Shown in pieces: positions 50,974 through 59,111 of a stretch of DNA of 64,000 bases (positions are counted from its first letter, which is position 1; every line of letters begins with the position of its first letter). The notes under the pieces were generated by a model, which did not search any database, was not told where the DNA came from, and worked only from the letters and a program-made list of their open reading frames with translations. The stretch is from JACRBR01 sp964371355 (GTDB lineage: Bacteria; Chloroflexota; Dehalococcoidia; DSTF01; JACRBR01): the NCBI GenBank assembly GCA_964371355.1, contig CAYJMG010000016.1, positions 1 through 64,000 of the forward strand, given 5' to 3'. Position numbers and translations under genes: made by a program.

Positions 50974-51001
50974 GGGCGCAGCAGGCTGCGCCCCTACGGG
51001 G
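50974..51001 (-). repeat. REP element inside the RAYT gene, inverted copy
   Basis: An exact 28-base reverse complement of 50678-50705, 268 bases away. It encodes RAQQAAPLRG in a variable loop after the HUH motif. Confidence 0.85.
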
Positions 51002-51289
51002 GGTCGCCCCGAGCGCCTTGCCGGGATCACTCTCTGTCGTGGCCCGATCATTCAAGGCACGCGTTACGCGCGATGTCCGCGCCGCGAAACCAGGTATTCA
51101 GGCCGTGTGGCAGCGGAACTACCATGAGCACGTGATTCGCAACGAGGCCGGACTTTGGCGCATCCGACAGTACATCCAGGACAATCCGGTCCGATGGGCG
51201 TTCGATCACGAGAATCCTGTCGGCGTGCCAGACGAGGCCGAGGATGAGTTCGAGCGCTGGATCGAGAAGCAACCGCTGGGTGCGCTGCG

Positions 51290-52513
51290 ATGAAAATCCT
51301 GTTCACTGCCGACTGGCACCTCGGCTATACGCTCGCCGGCGCGAACCCGCAGGCGCGGCTGCCCGACCAGCGCCGCAACATCGACCGCATCGCCGCGTAC
51401 TGCGACGAGCACGCCGTCGACGTGCTCGCCATCGCCGGCGACGTGTTCGAGGCGCAGGAGCGCGGGGCGTCGCGTGCCGCCGCGTATGCCATGGTCGACG
51501 GCCTGCGCGGGCCGCTCGCGCGCGGCATGCGCGTTGTCGCCGTCGCCGGGAACCACGACCGCGACTACTTCATCGACACGGCGAACATCTGGCTCACGGC
51601 GGCACTGGCGTCGTCCCCCAACGACCAACCCCTAACGACTAACAACTACCAGCACCAGATCACCTTCCGCACCAAACCCGACCTCGTCACCATCGAGGCA
51701 GGCGGCGAGCGCGTGAACTTCGCCCTCCTCCCCTTCCCCACGCCCTATCGCTACGACCTCCGCCACAACGACAGCGGCGGCGTCGCCCAGCGCAACGAAC
51801 TGCTGGCGAGGCTCTTCGGCGAGAAGATGGAGGAGCTGCGCAAGCGTTCGGCCGAACAGCGGCTGCCCACCGTCCTCCTCACCCACGTCACGGTCACGGG
51901 CACCACCGTGAAAGCCCACCGCATCTCGCCCCGTGACGACGTCGTCATCCCGCGAGGCGCATTCCCCGAGTTCGAGCTGACCGTCATCGGCCACATCCAC
52001 AAACCCGAGCAGATCGGCGGCGCCCACTTCTACTATGCCGGCGTGCTCGACCGCATGGACGTCGCCGAGCGCGGCTACGACACCCGCGTCCTCCTCGCCG
52101 ATATCGGCCCCCAGGGCGTGCGCGAGATCACCTCGCTCCCCCTCGACCCCACACCGTTCGCGATCGTCGTCGCCGCGACCGAGGACGACCTCGCGGCGCA
52201 GGCGAAGACGATCGACCGCCTCGACGAGACGCTGGTGAAGCTCATCCTGCGCGTACCTCATGGCACCTACGCAGCGCCGTTCCTGGACAAGGCGCGCCAG
52301 CTCTTCCCGCGCCTCTACGGCAACGTCGAGATGGACTGGACCGATGCCGATGATGCGCAGAAGCCCGCCGTCGAGGGCCTGAACCCCGCCAACGTCGAGG
52401 ACACCGTGCGCCGCTACCTGGACGAGCAGCAGATGCCGGAGGAGGAGCGCGACGCGCTGATGGCGCTGGTGCACGAGCTGCGCGCGAAGACGCTGACTGA
52501 GGGCGATGCATGA
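51290..52513 (+). CDS. sbcD: Mre11/SbcD-type exonuclease subunit
   Basis: 407 residues. Phosphoesterase motifs FTADWHLG, IAGDVFE, VAGNHDRD, LLTHVTV and VIGHIHKPEQ bind two Mn ions. With Rad50 it opens and trims DNA ends. Between the core motifs lies SSPNDQPLTTNNYQHQ (about 109-124), encoded by ACGACCAACCCCTAACGACTAAC, a relative of the intergenic TAACGAC satellite, so a repeat appears to have expanded in frame. Both ends overlap neighbours by 4 bases. Confidence 0.95.
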   Translation: MKILFTADWHLGYTLAGANPQARLPDQRRNIDRIAAYCDEHAVDVLAIAGDVFEAQERGASRAAAYAMVDGLRGPLARGMRVVAVAGNHDRDYFIDTANIWLTAALASSPNDQPLTTNNYQHQITFRTKPDLVTIEAGGERVNFALLPFPTPYRYDLRHNDSGGVAQRNELLARLFGEKMEELRKRSAEQRLPTVLLTHVTVTGTTVKAHRISPRDDVVIPRGAFPEFELTVIGHIHKPEQIGGAHFYYAGVLDRMDVAERGYDTRVLLADIGPQGVREITSLPLDPTPFAIVVAATEDDLAAQAKTIDRLDETLVKLILRVPHGTYAAPFLDKARQLFPRLYGNVEMDWTDADDAQKPAVEGLNPANVEDTVRRYLDEQQMPEEERDALMALVHELRAKTLTEGDA

Positions 52514-55239
52514 TCCCCCTCAGCGTCCGCATGACGGGCTGGATGCGCTACCGCGAGGAGACCGTCGCCGACTTCACGGGTGGTGGCCTCATCGCCATCT
52601 GCGGCGAGAACGGCGCGGGCAAGTCGTCGATCTTCGACGCAATCACGTTCGCCCTCTATGGCCAGCACCGTCTCGGCAAGATGCAGGCGGCGCAGCTCAT
52701 CTCCGAAGACCGCGACCGCCTCTCGGTCGAGTTCGAGTTCGAGGCCGGCGGCCAGCGCTACCTCGTCCGTCGCAGCCGCGGCCACAAGCAAGGCGAGCGC
52801 GACCAGAGCCTCTGGATCTGGGACGAGGCCACGTCCGACTGGGCCGCCGTGCCCGGCACCGAGAAGGAGGATGCGCTCGACCGCGCCATCGCCCATATCG
52901 TCCGTCTCTCGCACGAGGCGTTCACCGCGTCGTTCCTCCTCCAGCAGGGCGAGTCCACGGCCTTCATCGACGCCGACCCGAAGCCCCGCTTCGACATCAT
53001 CAGCAGCCTCATCGGCCTGAAGGAGTACGAACGCCTCGAGCGCGCCGCGCGCGACGCCACACGGACCGAGAAGGACCGCGTCGACTGGATCGGCGAGAAG
53101 CTCGCCGAGATCGGAGACGTCGACGAGGCCGCTCTCACGGCCATGCGCGACGCTGTCGCCGGCGCAGCGAAGCGCGAGGCCGACGCCGCGTTCGTCGCAC
53201 AGGCCGCGCGCGACATGCTCGCCGACGCGCAGCGCTACACGCGCCTCGCCGCCGAGATCGCAGAGCTTGACGCGAAGATCGCCGCGGACGAGGGGCTCCT
53301 CGCCCAGCGGGAGCAGATTGTGCGCGACGCCGACCTGTTCGAGACGCTGTCCTCCGCGATCGACCGCGCGACGGAGGTGCAGCACGCGATCGCCGACGCC
53401 TCGCGGGCCGAGGCCGCGGCGGAGGATGCGCGCAAGCGGGCCGCCGCGATCGACCTCGACGCGCTCGCCGCGGCTCACACGGTTGCAAACGTCGCCGTCA
53501 AGGCCGCCGCGAACGCCCTCCAGTCGGCCGAGAAGGCCCGCGCCGCGACCCAGCAGGCCGAGCGCGAGGCGCACGACTTCGCGCAGCTCGCTGTTGCCGT
53601 CCTCCAGGGCCGCGCGCACGTCGCGTCGTTCGACGAGCGCATCAAGGAGATCGACGCCCAGCTCAAGAAGCTCTCCGCCGCGCGCGAGAAGCTCGACCGC
53701 GAGGCCACCGCCGCGAAGAAGGCGGCGGAGCAGTCCGAGGCTGCCCTCGATGCGGCGCGCAAGGACGGCGCTGCCTGGCGCGCCCGCGCCGACCAGCTCA
53801 AGCACGACCTCGCCGAGCGCAAGGCCGCCGCGAAGGAGGCGAAGTGCTCGCGCTGCGGCCAGCCCATCGACAAGGCCGCCTCGAAGAAGCAGATCGACGA
53901 CCTCGCCGCGCAGCTCGCCGACGCGCAGTCGCACGCGACCGCCGCCACAGCCGCCGAAAACGCCGCCGTGAAAGCGCGCGCCGCCGCCGCGAAGGCCGCT
54001 GATCAGGCTGCCGCCGCCGTCGCCGATCACGCCGCAGAGGCTGGCCGCCTGGATGGTGAGCGCGGTGGTGCTGAACGGGCCCGAGCACAAGCCGCTACCG
54101 CGCTCGCCGAGCACGAAGCCCGCCTCGATGGCCGCCTGAAAGACGTGGCGACCGCTCAGAAGGCGCACGTCGCCGCGAGGGCGAGGCTCGAGGCCGCGTC
54201 CGCGGATCTCGACGCGACCCGCGCTTCCCACGAGGCCGTCCGCGAACGCGAGGAGGCCGCGCGCGCCGCCGTCGATGACGGCAAGCACCGCCGTGGCGAG
54301 CTCGATGCGACCGCCCGCGAACAGTCCGCCAACGCCGCCGGCCACCGCAAGCTCGCCGAGGCGACGGCCGCCGGTCTCGGCGAGTTGCGGGAGCAAGCCC
54401 TTGCCGACCCGGCCGCACTCCTCGCCGTGCTGCGCAAGAGTCAGAAGGATCTCGCCGACGCACCGAAGCGGAAGGCCGCACTCGAAAAGGCACAGCAAGA
54501 GCACACCGCGGCGACAGCCCAGCGCGACGCGAAGCAGCACGAGGCCGACCAGATCCCTGCCGCGCACCAGGTGGACGAAGCGCTCGCCCGCGAGGCGGCG
54601 CGCGAAGCCGACGCATCCGCCTCGGCCGCTCGCGCTGAGCACCAGGCCGCACAGCAGCGGCTCGCGAACGCCGAGGCGCTCGCCGGGCAGGTGGTCTCGC
54701 TACGAGACGACGCCGAGCGCGCGAAGGTCCGTCACCAGCGGCTGCGCAAGCTCACGACGCTGCTCGGCAAGAAGGGGCTGCAGGGCGTGCTGGTGTCCGG
54801 TGCGCTCACGACCATCACCAACAACGCCAACGCCTTCCTGCAGCGCCTCACCGGCGGCTCGTTGCAGCTCACGCTCGAGCGCGACGGCGACGCGCTCGAG
54901 TTGAAGGCCATCGACCTCACGTGCATGCGCGAGGCGCGCAGCGCGAAGGCGCTCTCAGGCTCGCAGAAGTTCCGCTGCGCCGTTGCCATCGCCTCCGGCA
55001 TCGGCCAATACGCGGGCGCCGGCGGCATGCGTTCCATCGTCATCGACGAGGGCTTCGGGAGCCTCGACCTCGAGGGGCAGAAGCTGATGGTCGCCGAACT
55101 ACAGCAGCTCGCCCAGCACATGGACAAGGTGATCGTGGTGTCGCACCTCGAGGCGTTCAGCGACCCGGTGAACTTCCCGGACCGCCTGCAGGTCACCCCC
55201 ACACCCGGCGGCGCCTCCACCATCACGCGGGTCGGATAG
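52510..55239 (+). CDS. sbcC: Rad50/SbcC-type ATPase subunit
   Basis: 909 residues. ICGENGAGKSSIFDAITFALYG is the N-terminal Walker A (32-40) and FLLQQGES the Q-loop. Residues about 190-760 are an Ala/Glu/Lys/Arg-rich coiled coil with the zinc hook CSRCGQ (Cys446, Cys449) at the tip. The C-terminal ABC half has the signature ALSGSQKFR (LSGSQ 815-819, in place of LSGGE) and Walker B SIVIDEGFGSLD. It forms the Mre11-Rad50 complex with the gene upstream, which it overlaps by 4 bases. Confidence 0.95.
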   Translation: MIPLSVRMTGWMRYREETVADFTGGGLIAICGENGAGKSSIFDAITFALYGQHRLGKMQAAQLISEDRDRLSVEFEFEAGGQRYLVRRSRGHKQGERDQSLWIWDEATSDWAAVPGTEKEDALDRAIAHIVRLSHEAFTASFLLQQGESTAFIDADPKPRFDIISSLIGLKEYERLERAARDATRTEKDRVDWIGEKLAEIGDVDEAALTAMRDAVAGAAKREADAAFVAQAARDMLADAQRYTRLAAEIAELDAKIAADEGLLAQREQIVRDADLFETLSSAIDRATEVQHAIADASRAEAAAEDARKRAAAIDLDALAAAHTVANVAVKAAANALQSAEKARAATQQAEREAHDFAQLAVAVLQGRAHVASFDERIKEIDAQLKKLSAAREKLDREATAAKKAAEQSEAALDAARKDGAAWRARADQLKHDLAERKAAAKEAKCSRCGQPIDKAASKKQIDDLAAQLADAQSHATAATAAENAAVKARAAAAKAADQAAAAVADHAAEAGRLDGERGGAERARAQAATALAEHEARLDGRLKDVATAQKAHVAARARLEAASADLDATRASHEAVREREEAARAAVDDGKHRRGELDATAREQSANAAGHRKLAEATAAGLGELREQALADPAALLAVLRKSQKDLADAPKRKAALEKAQQEHTAATAQRDAKQHEADQIPAAHQVDEALAREAAREADASASAARAEHQAAQQRLANAEALAGQVVSLRDDAERAKVRHQRLRKLTTLLGKKGLQGVLVSGALTTITNNANAFLQRLTGGSLQLTLERDGDALELKAIDLTCMREARSAKALSGSQKFRCAVAIASGIGQYAGAGGMRSIVIDEGFGSLDLEGQKLMVAELQQLAQHMDKVIVVSHLEAFSDPVNFPDRLQVTPTPGGASTITRVG

Positions 55240-55270
55240 GTGTAGGCGGCAACGCACCGCGCAATCCGAG

Positions 55271-55276
55271 TACAAT
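55271..55276 (+). promoter_or_regulatory. -10 box (TACAAT) for a leaderless start
   Basis: TACAAT, six bases (GCCAGC), then the ATG at 55283 of the antitoxin gene. Confidence 0.55.
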
Positions 55277-55282
55277 GCCAGC

Positions 55283-55594
55283 ATGAAACAGCCGCGGCGA
55301 GTCCGGTGGGGCGACGACCGCGACATCGTGCGTGTCGTCCGCGATGTCGCCCAGGATGGCGAGCCCAGGGCCCTGGAGCGCGACGGCGAGACCGTTGCGG
55401 TTCTCCTCAGCCCAGAGGATTTCGCCGATCTCAACGCCGACGCTCACGCCTCGCCATGGGTCAACTACGATGCCGACCGCGCGCGCAAGGCTCTGGCCGC
55501 CGCCACGGGTGCTCTGAGCGGAGTGGATGCCGAAGCACTGCGCGCGGACGTGCGCGCACAAAGAGGCCAGGATTCGACTGGGCGACCGGCGTAG
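55283..55594 (+). CDS. Antitoxin of the PIN-domain toxin
   Basis: 103 residues. VRWGDDRDIVRVVRDVAQDGEPRALERDGETVAVLLSPEDFADL resembles Phd/YefM-type antitoxins (REPVxLxxxGKPVAVLLSxxDY). It is followed 3 bases later by a PIN toxin gene. The C-terminal part is rich in Ala and Asp and would bind the toxin. Confidence 0.8.
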   Translation: MKQPRRVRWGDDRDIVRVVRDVAQDGEPRALERDGETVAVLLSPEDFADLNADAHASPWVNYDADRARKALAAATGALSGVDAEALRADVRAQRGQDSTGRPA

Positions 55595-55597
55595 TCC

Positions 55598-55999
55598 ATG
55601 CCTCACCTCATTGATACGGATTGGATGATCGACCGCCTTGATGGCCACGACACGGCGATCGCACTCCTCGATGAGCTGGCGAATGACGGGATCGCGATCA
55701 GCATCGTCACGTACATGGAGGTCTATCAGGGCGTCGTGCGGAGCGATCGCCCTGACGAGGCGGAGCGCAAATTTCACTCGCTTCTCGAAGGAATCCCCGT
55801 CTTGCCGCTTTCGCGCGCTGTGGCACGACGCTGCGCAAGCCTTCGACACGAGCTCAGGGCTGCGGGCAAGCGCGTGAATCAGCGAGCACTCGACTTGATA
55901 ATCGCCGCGACCGCGATCGAGTTCGACCTCTCGCTGGTAACGCGCAACGTAGATGATTACGCAGACGTCCCAGGTATCAACATCTACTCTCCAGCCTGA
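55598..55999 (+). CDS. VapC-like PIN-domain ribonuclease toxin
   Basis: 133 residues. PIN acidic residues appear as LIDTDWMID (Asp near the N-terminus), VTYMEVYQGV (Glu), RALDLIIAATAIE (Asp) and LVTRNVDDYADVPGI (Asp/Asn). VapC toxins cut tRNA or rRNA. It sits after the antitoxin gene with a 3-base gap and next to the repair cluster. Confidence 0.9.
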   Translation: MPHLIDTDWMIDRLDGHDTAIALLDELANDGIAISIVTYMEVYQGVVRSDRPDEAERKFHSLLEGIPVLPLSRAVARRCASLRHELRAAGKRVNQRALDLIIAATAIEFDLSLVTRNVDDYADVPGINIYSPA

Positions 56000-56031
56000 A
56001 GCAGATAGCGCAGCAGGACGTTCAGCGCCGC

Positions 56032-56748
56032 CTAGCGCGTCGCCGCCACCGTCCCCACCCGGAACTCGTCCGCCAGCGCGCGCGGAGAGCGCAGCACGCA
56101 CGTGAACATCGGCGTGTCGCGGAGCGTGTACTCGCTCGCCCGCGTGTAGCGCAGGTCGTGCACCAGGTCCAGGAACTCCGCCGGGTCGTCGCCTTCGAAC
56201 GCCACCACGAACTCCTGATCGTCGATGCCGTAGCTGTAACTCGTGTTGATGCGGATCTTCGGGTACTTGTGCCCGACGGCCACGTGCTCGCGCATCAGCT
56301 TGCCGCGCTCCTCCGCCGCCAGCATGTACCACGCCCGCGTCTTCACCATCGGGTAGACGAAGACGTACGGCGCGCCACCGGGGTACGCGCGCAGCGCCTC
56401 GCGCGCCGGATCGGTTTCCTTCCGCGCGTACGGCGACGGCTTCGTCATCGAGATGAAGTTGTGGGTCAGCGCCAGGTGGTCGCCGGCCGCGCACGACCGT
56501 ATCCGCCGCTCCAGCTCCTGGAACGGCCCCACGCCCTCCGTCGTCTTCAGCCACACCGCGAAGTCCGCGTCCGCCCGCAGCCCCACCAGGCTGTAGCAGA
56601 GCTGCCACGGCGCTACCGGCTCCTCCAGCACCGCCGCCAACTCGTCCAGCGCCCTCGACCGGCTGCCCGCGTCCAGCGCTCGCCAGCTCTCCGTGAACCG
56701 GTAGAACGCCCACCGGAAGTACTCGCGCGCCTCGTGCTCCTCAGGCAT
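56032..56748 (-). CDS. Chlorite dismutase-family coproheme decarboxylase (ChdC/HemQ-like)
   Basis: 238 residues. VFVYPMVKTRAWYMLAAEERGKLMREHVAVGHKYPKIRINTSYSYGIDDQEFVVAFEGDDPAEFLDLVHDLR is the heme-binding core, with the proximal His160 in VGHKYP and a YPM-K-WY segment (Tyr132) like that of Firmicute HemQ, where the Tyr is catalytic. ChdC turns Fe-coproporphyrin III to heme b. It overlaps the siroheme decarboxylase gene by 8 bases, which argues for heme synthesis rather than chlorite detoxification. Confidence 0.87.
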   Translation of the reverse strand: MPEEHEAREYFRWAFYRFTESWRALDAGSRSRALDELAAVLEEPVAPWQLCYSLVGLRADADFAVWLKTTEGVGPFQELERRIRSCAAGDHLALTHNFISMTKPSPYARKETDPAREALRAYPGGAPYVFVYPMVKTRAWYMLAAEERGKLMREHVAVGHKYPKIRINTSYSYGIDDQEFVVAFEGDDPAEFLDLVHDLRYTRASEYTLRDTPMFTCVLRSPRALADEFRVGTVAATR

Positions 56749-57820
56749 GTGCCACCTCCGCGGCCGTGGCGTCCGGCGTCACGTGCTGCCGCTCCCACTC
56801 GTCGAACGCCGGCGTGAAGTACGCCAGCCGCACCTTCTTGTACTCCGTCGTGCTGTACAGCACGGCGTAGTCGCGCAGACTGTGGCGCGCCGCCAGCTCC
56901 GTCACGAACTCCTCGCACTCCCCCTTCTTTCGTGCGTGGATCATCGTGAACAGGTTGTAGCGCCAGTCCTCGTACTTCGGCCGTTGGTAGCAGTGGCTGA
57001 TTGACGTGTAGCCCGCCATCGTCGCGCCGATGCGCAGGATGTCATCCTCCCGCACATCCCACACCGCCATCCCGTTAGCCCCGAATCCGGCCTTGCGATG
57101 CCGCAGGATCGCCGCGAACCGCCGCAGGTATCCGCGCCGCTGCAGGCCCTCCAGCTCCTCGATGAGGCGCCCGACGCTCACGCCCAGCTCGCGCGCCGGC
57201 GCAGCGAACGGGTCCGGCGCAAGCGCCAGGTCGCCCTGCACCGCGCGGATCACGTCGATGTCGCGCGGAGTGAGCGTGTGCCGGGCCGCCGTCTCGCGGC
57301 GCTCGTGCGTGTACTGCGGGTCGGAGCGGTGGTCCATCGCCCGCTCGCCTGTCATGTCCAGCGTCACGCCGATCTTGAACAGCCGCAGCGTCGGCAGCAT
57401 CCGCGTCGACTCGGCCCCGGCCAGCCGGTGCAGCGCGTCGACGTGCGCCTGCAGGTCCGCGCCCGGCGGCACCGCGATGGTGAACCATATGTTGAAGTCG
57501 TGTGTCCGGCGATAGTTGTGGCTCACGCCCGGATGCGCGTTGACGACCTCTGCCGCCTGCGCCAACCACTCCTCAGCGACGCGCATCGCCACCAGCGACG
57601 ACGAGTACCCCAGCGCCTTCGTGTCGAAGATCGGGCTCACCTGCCGCAGTACGCCCGACTCGCGCATCGCCGCCAGCCGGTCGATCACCTCGGCGGCGTT
57701 GACCCCGACGCGCCCGCCCAGATCGACGAACGGCTCCCGCACCAGCGGAAACCGGTCCTGCATCTCGTTCAGCAACCCCTGGTCGACCGCGTCCATCTCG
57801 CCCTGCACCCGCGTCACCAT
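56741..57820 (-). CDS. Fused siroheme decarboxylase (AhbA-AhbB-like, two AsnC/Lrp domains)
   Basis: 359 residues in two similar halves. Each has a winged-helix region (FVDLGGRVGVNAAEVIDRLAAMRESGVLRQVSPIFD; FAAPARELGVSVGRLIEELEGLQRRGYLRRFAAILRHRK) followed by a RAM-like part with GVSHNYRRTHDFNIWFTI or SISHCYQRPKYEDWRYNLFTMIH. Those H-x-Y-x-R patterns mark AhbA/AhbB and NirD/L/G/H, which decarboxylate siroheme, rather than Lrp regulators. Usually AhbA and AhbB are separate; here they are one polypeptide. The product could go through AhbC (not seen here) to coproheme and then the ChdC-like neighbour. Confidence 0.86.
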   Translation of the reverse strand: MVTRVQGEMDAVDQGLLNEMQDRFPLVREPFVDLGGRVGVNAAEVIDRLAAMRESGVLRQVSPIFDTKALGYSSSLVAMRVAEEWLAQAAEVVNAHPGVSHNYRRTHDFNIWFTIAVPPGADLQAHVDALHRLAGAESTRMLPTLRLFKIGVTLDMTGERAMDHRSDPQYTHERRETAARHTLTPRDIDVIRAVQGDLALAPDPFAAPARELGVSVGRLIEELEGLQRRGYLRRFAAILRHRKAGFGANGMAVWDVREDDILRIGATMAGYTSISHCYQRPKYEDWRYNLFTMIHARKKGECEEFVTELAARHSLRDYAVLYSTTEYKKVRLAYFTPAFDEWERQHVTPDATAAEVAHA

Positions 57821-57905
57821 CCGTCACGCCCCTCTGCCCTGTTGCTAGCCGTTGTCCCGGGCCCGCATCCTGGCCCCAACCCTTCGTGTTCCATCGTGGA
57901 TCTTC

Positions 57906-58910
57906 TCAGCGCGCCACCGCGTTCTCCAGCTCGCGCTCCAGTCCGAAGTTCGTCTCGTAGAGGACCTGCACGCGCGCCAGCTCCTCCGCCGTAAGGTCGG
58001 CGACCTCCGCCGCTCCCGCGAACTCCCGTAGCTGCTCGCGGTCGTAGATGTTCGGCAGCGTCGAGCACACCGCCGGCTCGGCGAGGATCCACTTCAGCGC
58101 GATCTGCCCCAGCGTGGCCCCGGGGCGCGCGTCCGTCAGGAATCGGATCTGCTCGATCTTCTTCAGTCCGTTGACGAGCCAGGACTTCGGCCGATGCCGG
58201 CGGTGGTCGTTCGGGCCGAAGACCGTGTCCTCTGTGTACTTCCCCTCCAGCATGCCGCTGCTGTGCGGCACGCGGGTGATCACGCCGGTGCCGCGCTCAC
58301 GGCAGGCCCCGATCTGCGCCCGCCCGGGATCTTGCTCCAGCAGGTTGAAGATGATCTGCATCCCGGCGATGTCGCGTTCCCGCGCGGCGCGCACGCCCTC
58401 CGCCTCCCACCCGATGGCCGGGCCCAGCGCCACGCCATAGCTGCGGATCTTCCCCTCGCGCACCAGGCCGTCCAGGCACGCGAACGTCTCGTCGCTCGAG
58501 ATCGCGTCCATCTTCGGATTGTGGAGCTGGTAGAAGTCGATGCGGTCGCGCTTGAGGCGCCGCAGGCTCTCCTCGCACGCGCGGCGGATGAACGCCGGGC
58601 TGAAGTCCTGCGGGATCTCTTGCTGCCCGCGCCGCGCGTCGCCGTGTGTGTAGAAGTCGTACCCGCCTTTGGTCGCGATCACGACCTCCGGGTCGTTCCC
58701 AAACGCGGCGCCCAGCTGCTCCTCCGACCGCCCGTTGCCGTAGCTGTCGGACGCGTCGAAGAACGTGATCCCCAGGTCGCGCGCCTCACGCAGCAGCGCG
58801 ACCGCATCGTCGTCTGTGTACTCGCCCCACCAGCCCGTGCTCGTCGTCCACACGCCGAAGCCCACCACGGATACGTCGATGTCCGTCGGGCCCAGCTTCC
58901 GGTACTCCAC
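57906..58910 (-). CDS. Aldo/keto reductase (1)
   Basis: 334 residues from GTG 58910 (GGAGGG just upstream). MEYRKLGPTDIDVSVVGFGVWTT, ITFFDASDSYGNGRSEEQLG (Asp and catalytic Tyr), VIATKGGYDF (Lys) and IDFYQLHNPK (His) give the AKR tetrad. A (beta/alpha)8 NADPH reductase. The later INIYDREQLREFAG matches the family end. Substrate unknown. The divergent gap to the PIG-L gene (58911-59111) holds an ACGGGCCG...CGGCCCGT hairpin at 58948-58971 and no gene. Confidence 0.92.
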   Translation of the reverse strand: MEYRKLGPTDIDVSVVGFGVWTTSTGWWGEYTDDDAVALLREARDLGITFFDASDSYGNGRSEEQLGAAFGNDPEVVIATKGGYDFYTHGDARRGQQEIPQDFSPAFIRRACEESLRRLKRDRIDFYQLHNPKMDAISSDETFACLDGLVREGKIRSYGVALGPAIGWEAEGVRAARERDIAGMQIIFNLLEQDPGRAQIGACRERGTGVITRVPHSSGMLEGKYTEDTVFGPNDHRRHRPKSWLVNGLKKIEQIRFLTDARPGATLGQIALKWILAEPAVCSTLPNIYDREQLREFAGAAEVADLTAEELARVQVLYETNFGLERELENAVAR

Positions 58911-59111
58911 GCTTCCCTCCTCGGCACGCCTCGCGCGCGCACAGAACGGGCCGCCTGGCGACGGCCCGTCACCCTCAGGAGTACCCTTGTGGAATCCGGC
59001 GGGCAATCGCTGGCGCCGGAAATGCGCGGATTACCCGGTTCCGATTCGCGCGATTTGCGCGTTTTGGCAAAGCGCCTTCCGCCGTACACTGCCCGCCACG
59101 AGGTGCCGCCA

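Larger units (their letters stand above)
50667..51293 (+). mobile_element. REP-associated tyrosine transposase (RAYT)
   Basis: 208 residues, Y1/HUH family. YYDYAQGGGYFITICTSERRMLF opens the domain, VVMPNHIHGILIL (His90, His92) is the HUH site and WRIRQYIQDNPVRWA holds the catalytic Tyr169. RAYTs bind and cleave REP palindromes next to GTRG. Two exact inverted REP copies lie inside this gene (50682-50705, 50974-50997) and are translated in frame. It ends with a 4-base overlap to mre11, so it is embedded in the repair operon rather than placed beside it. Confidence 0.92.
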
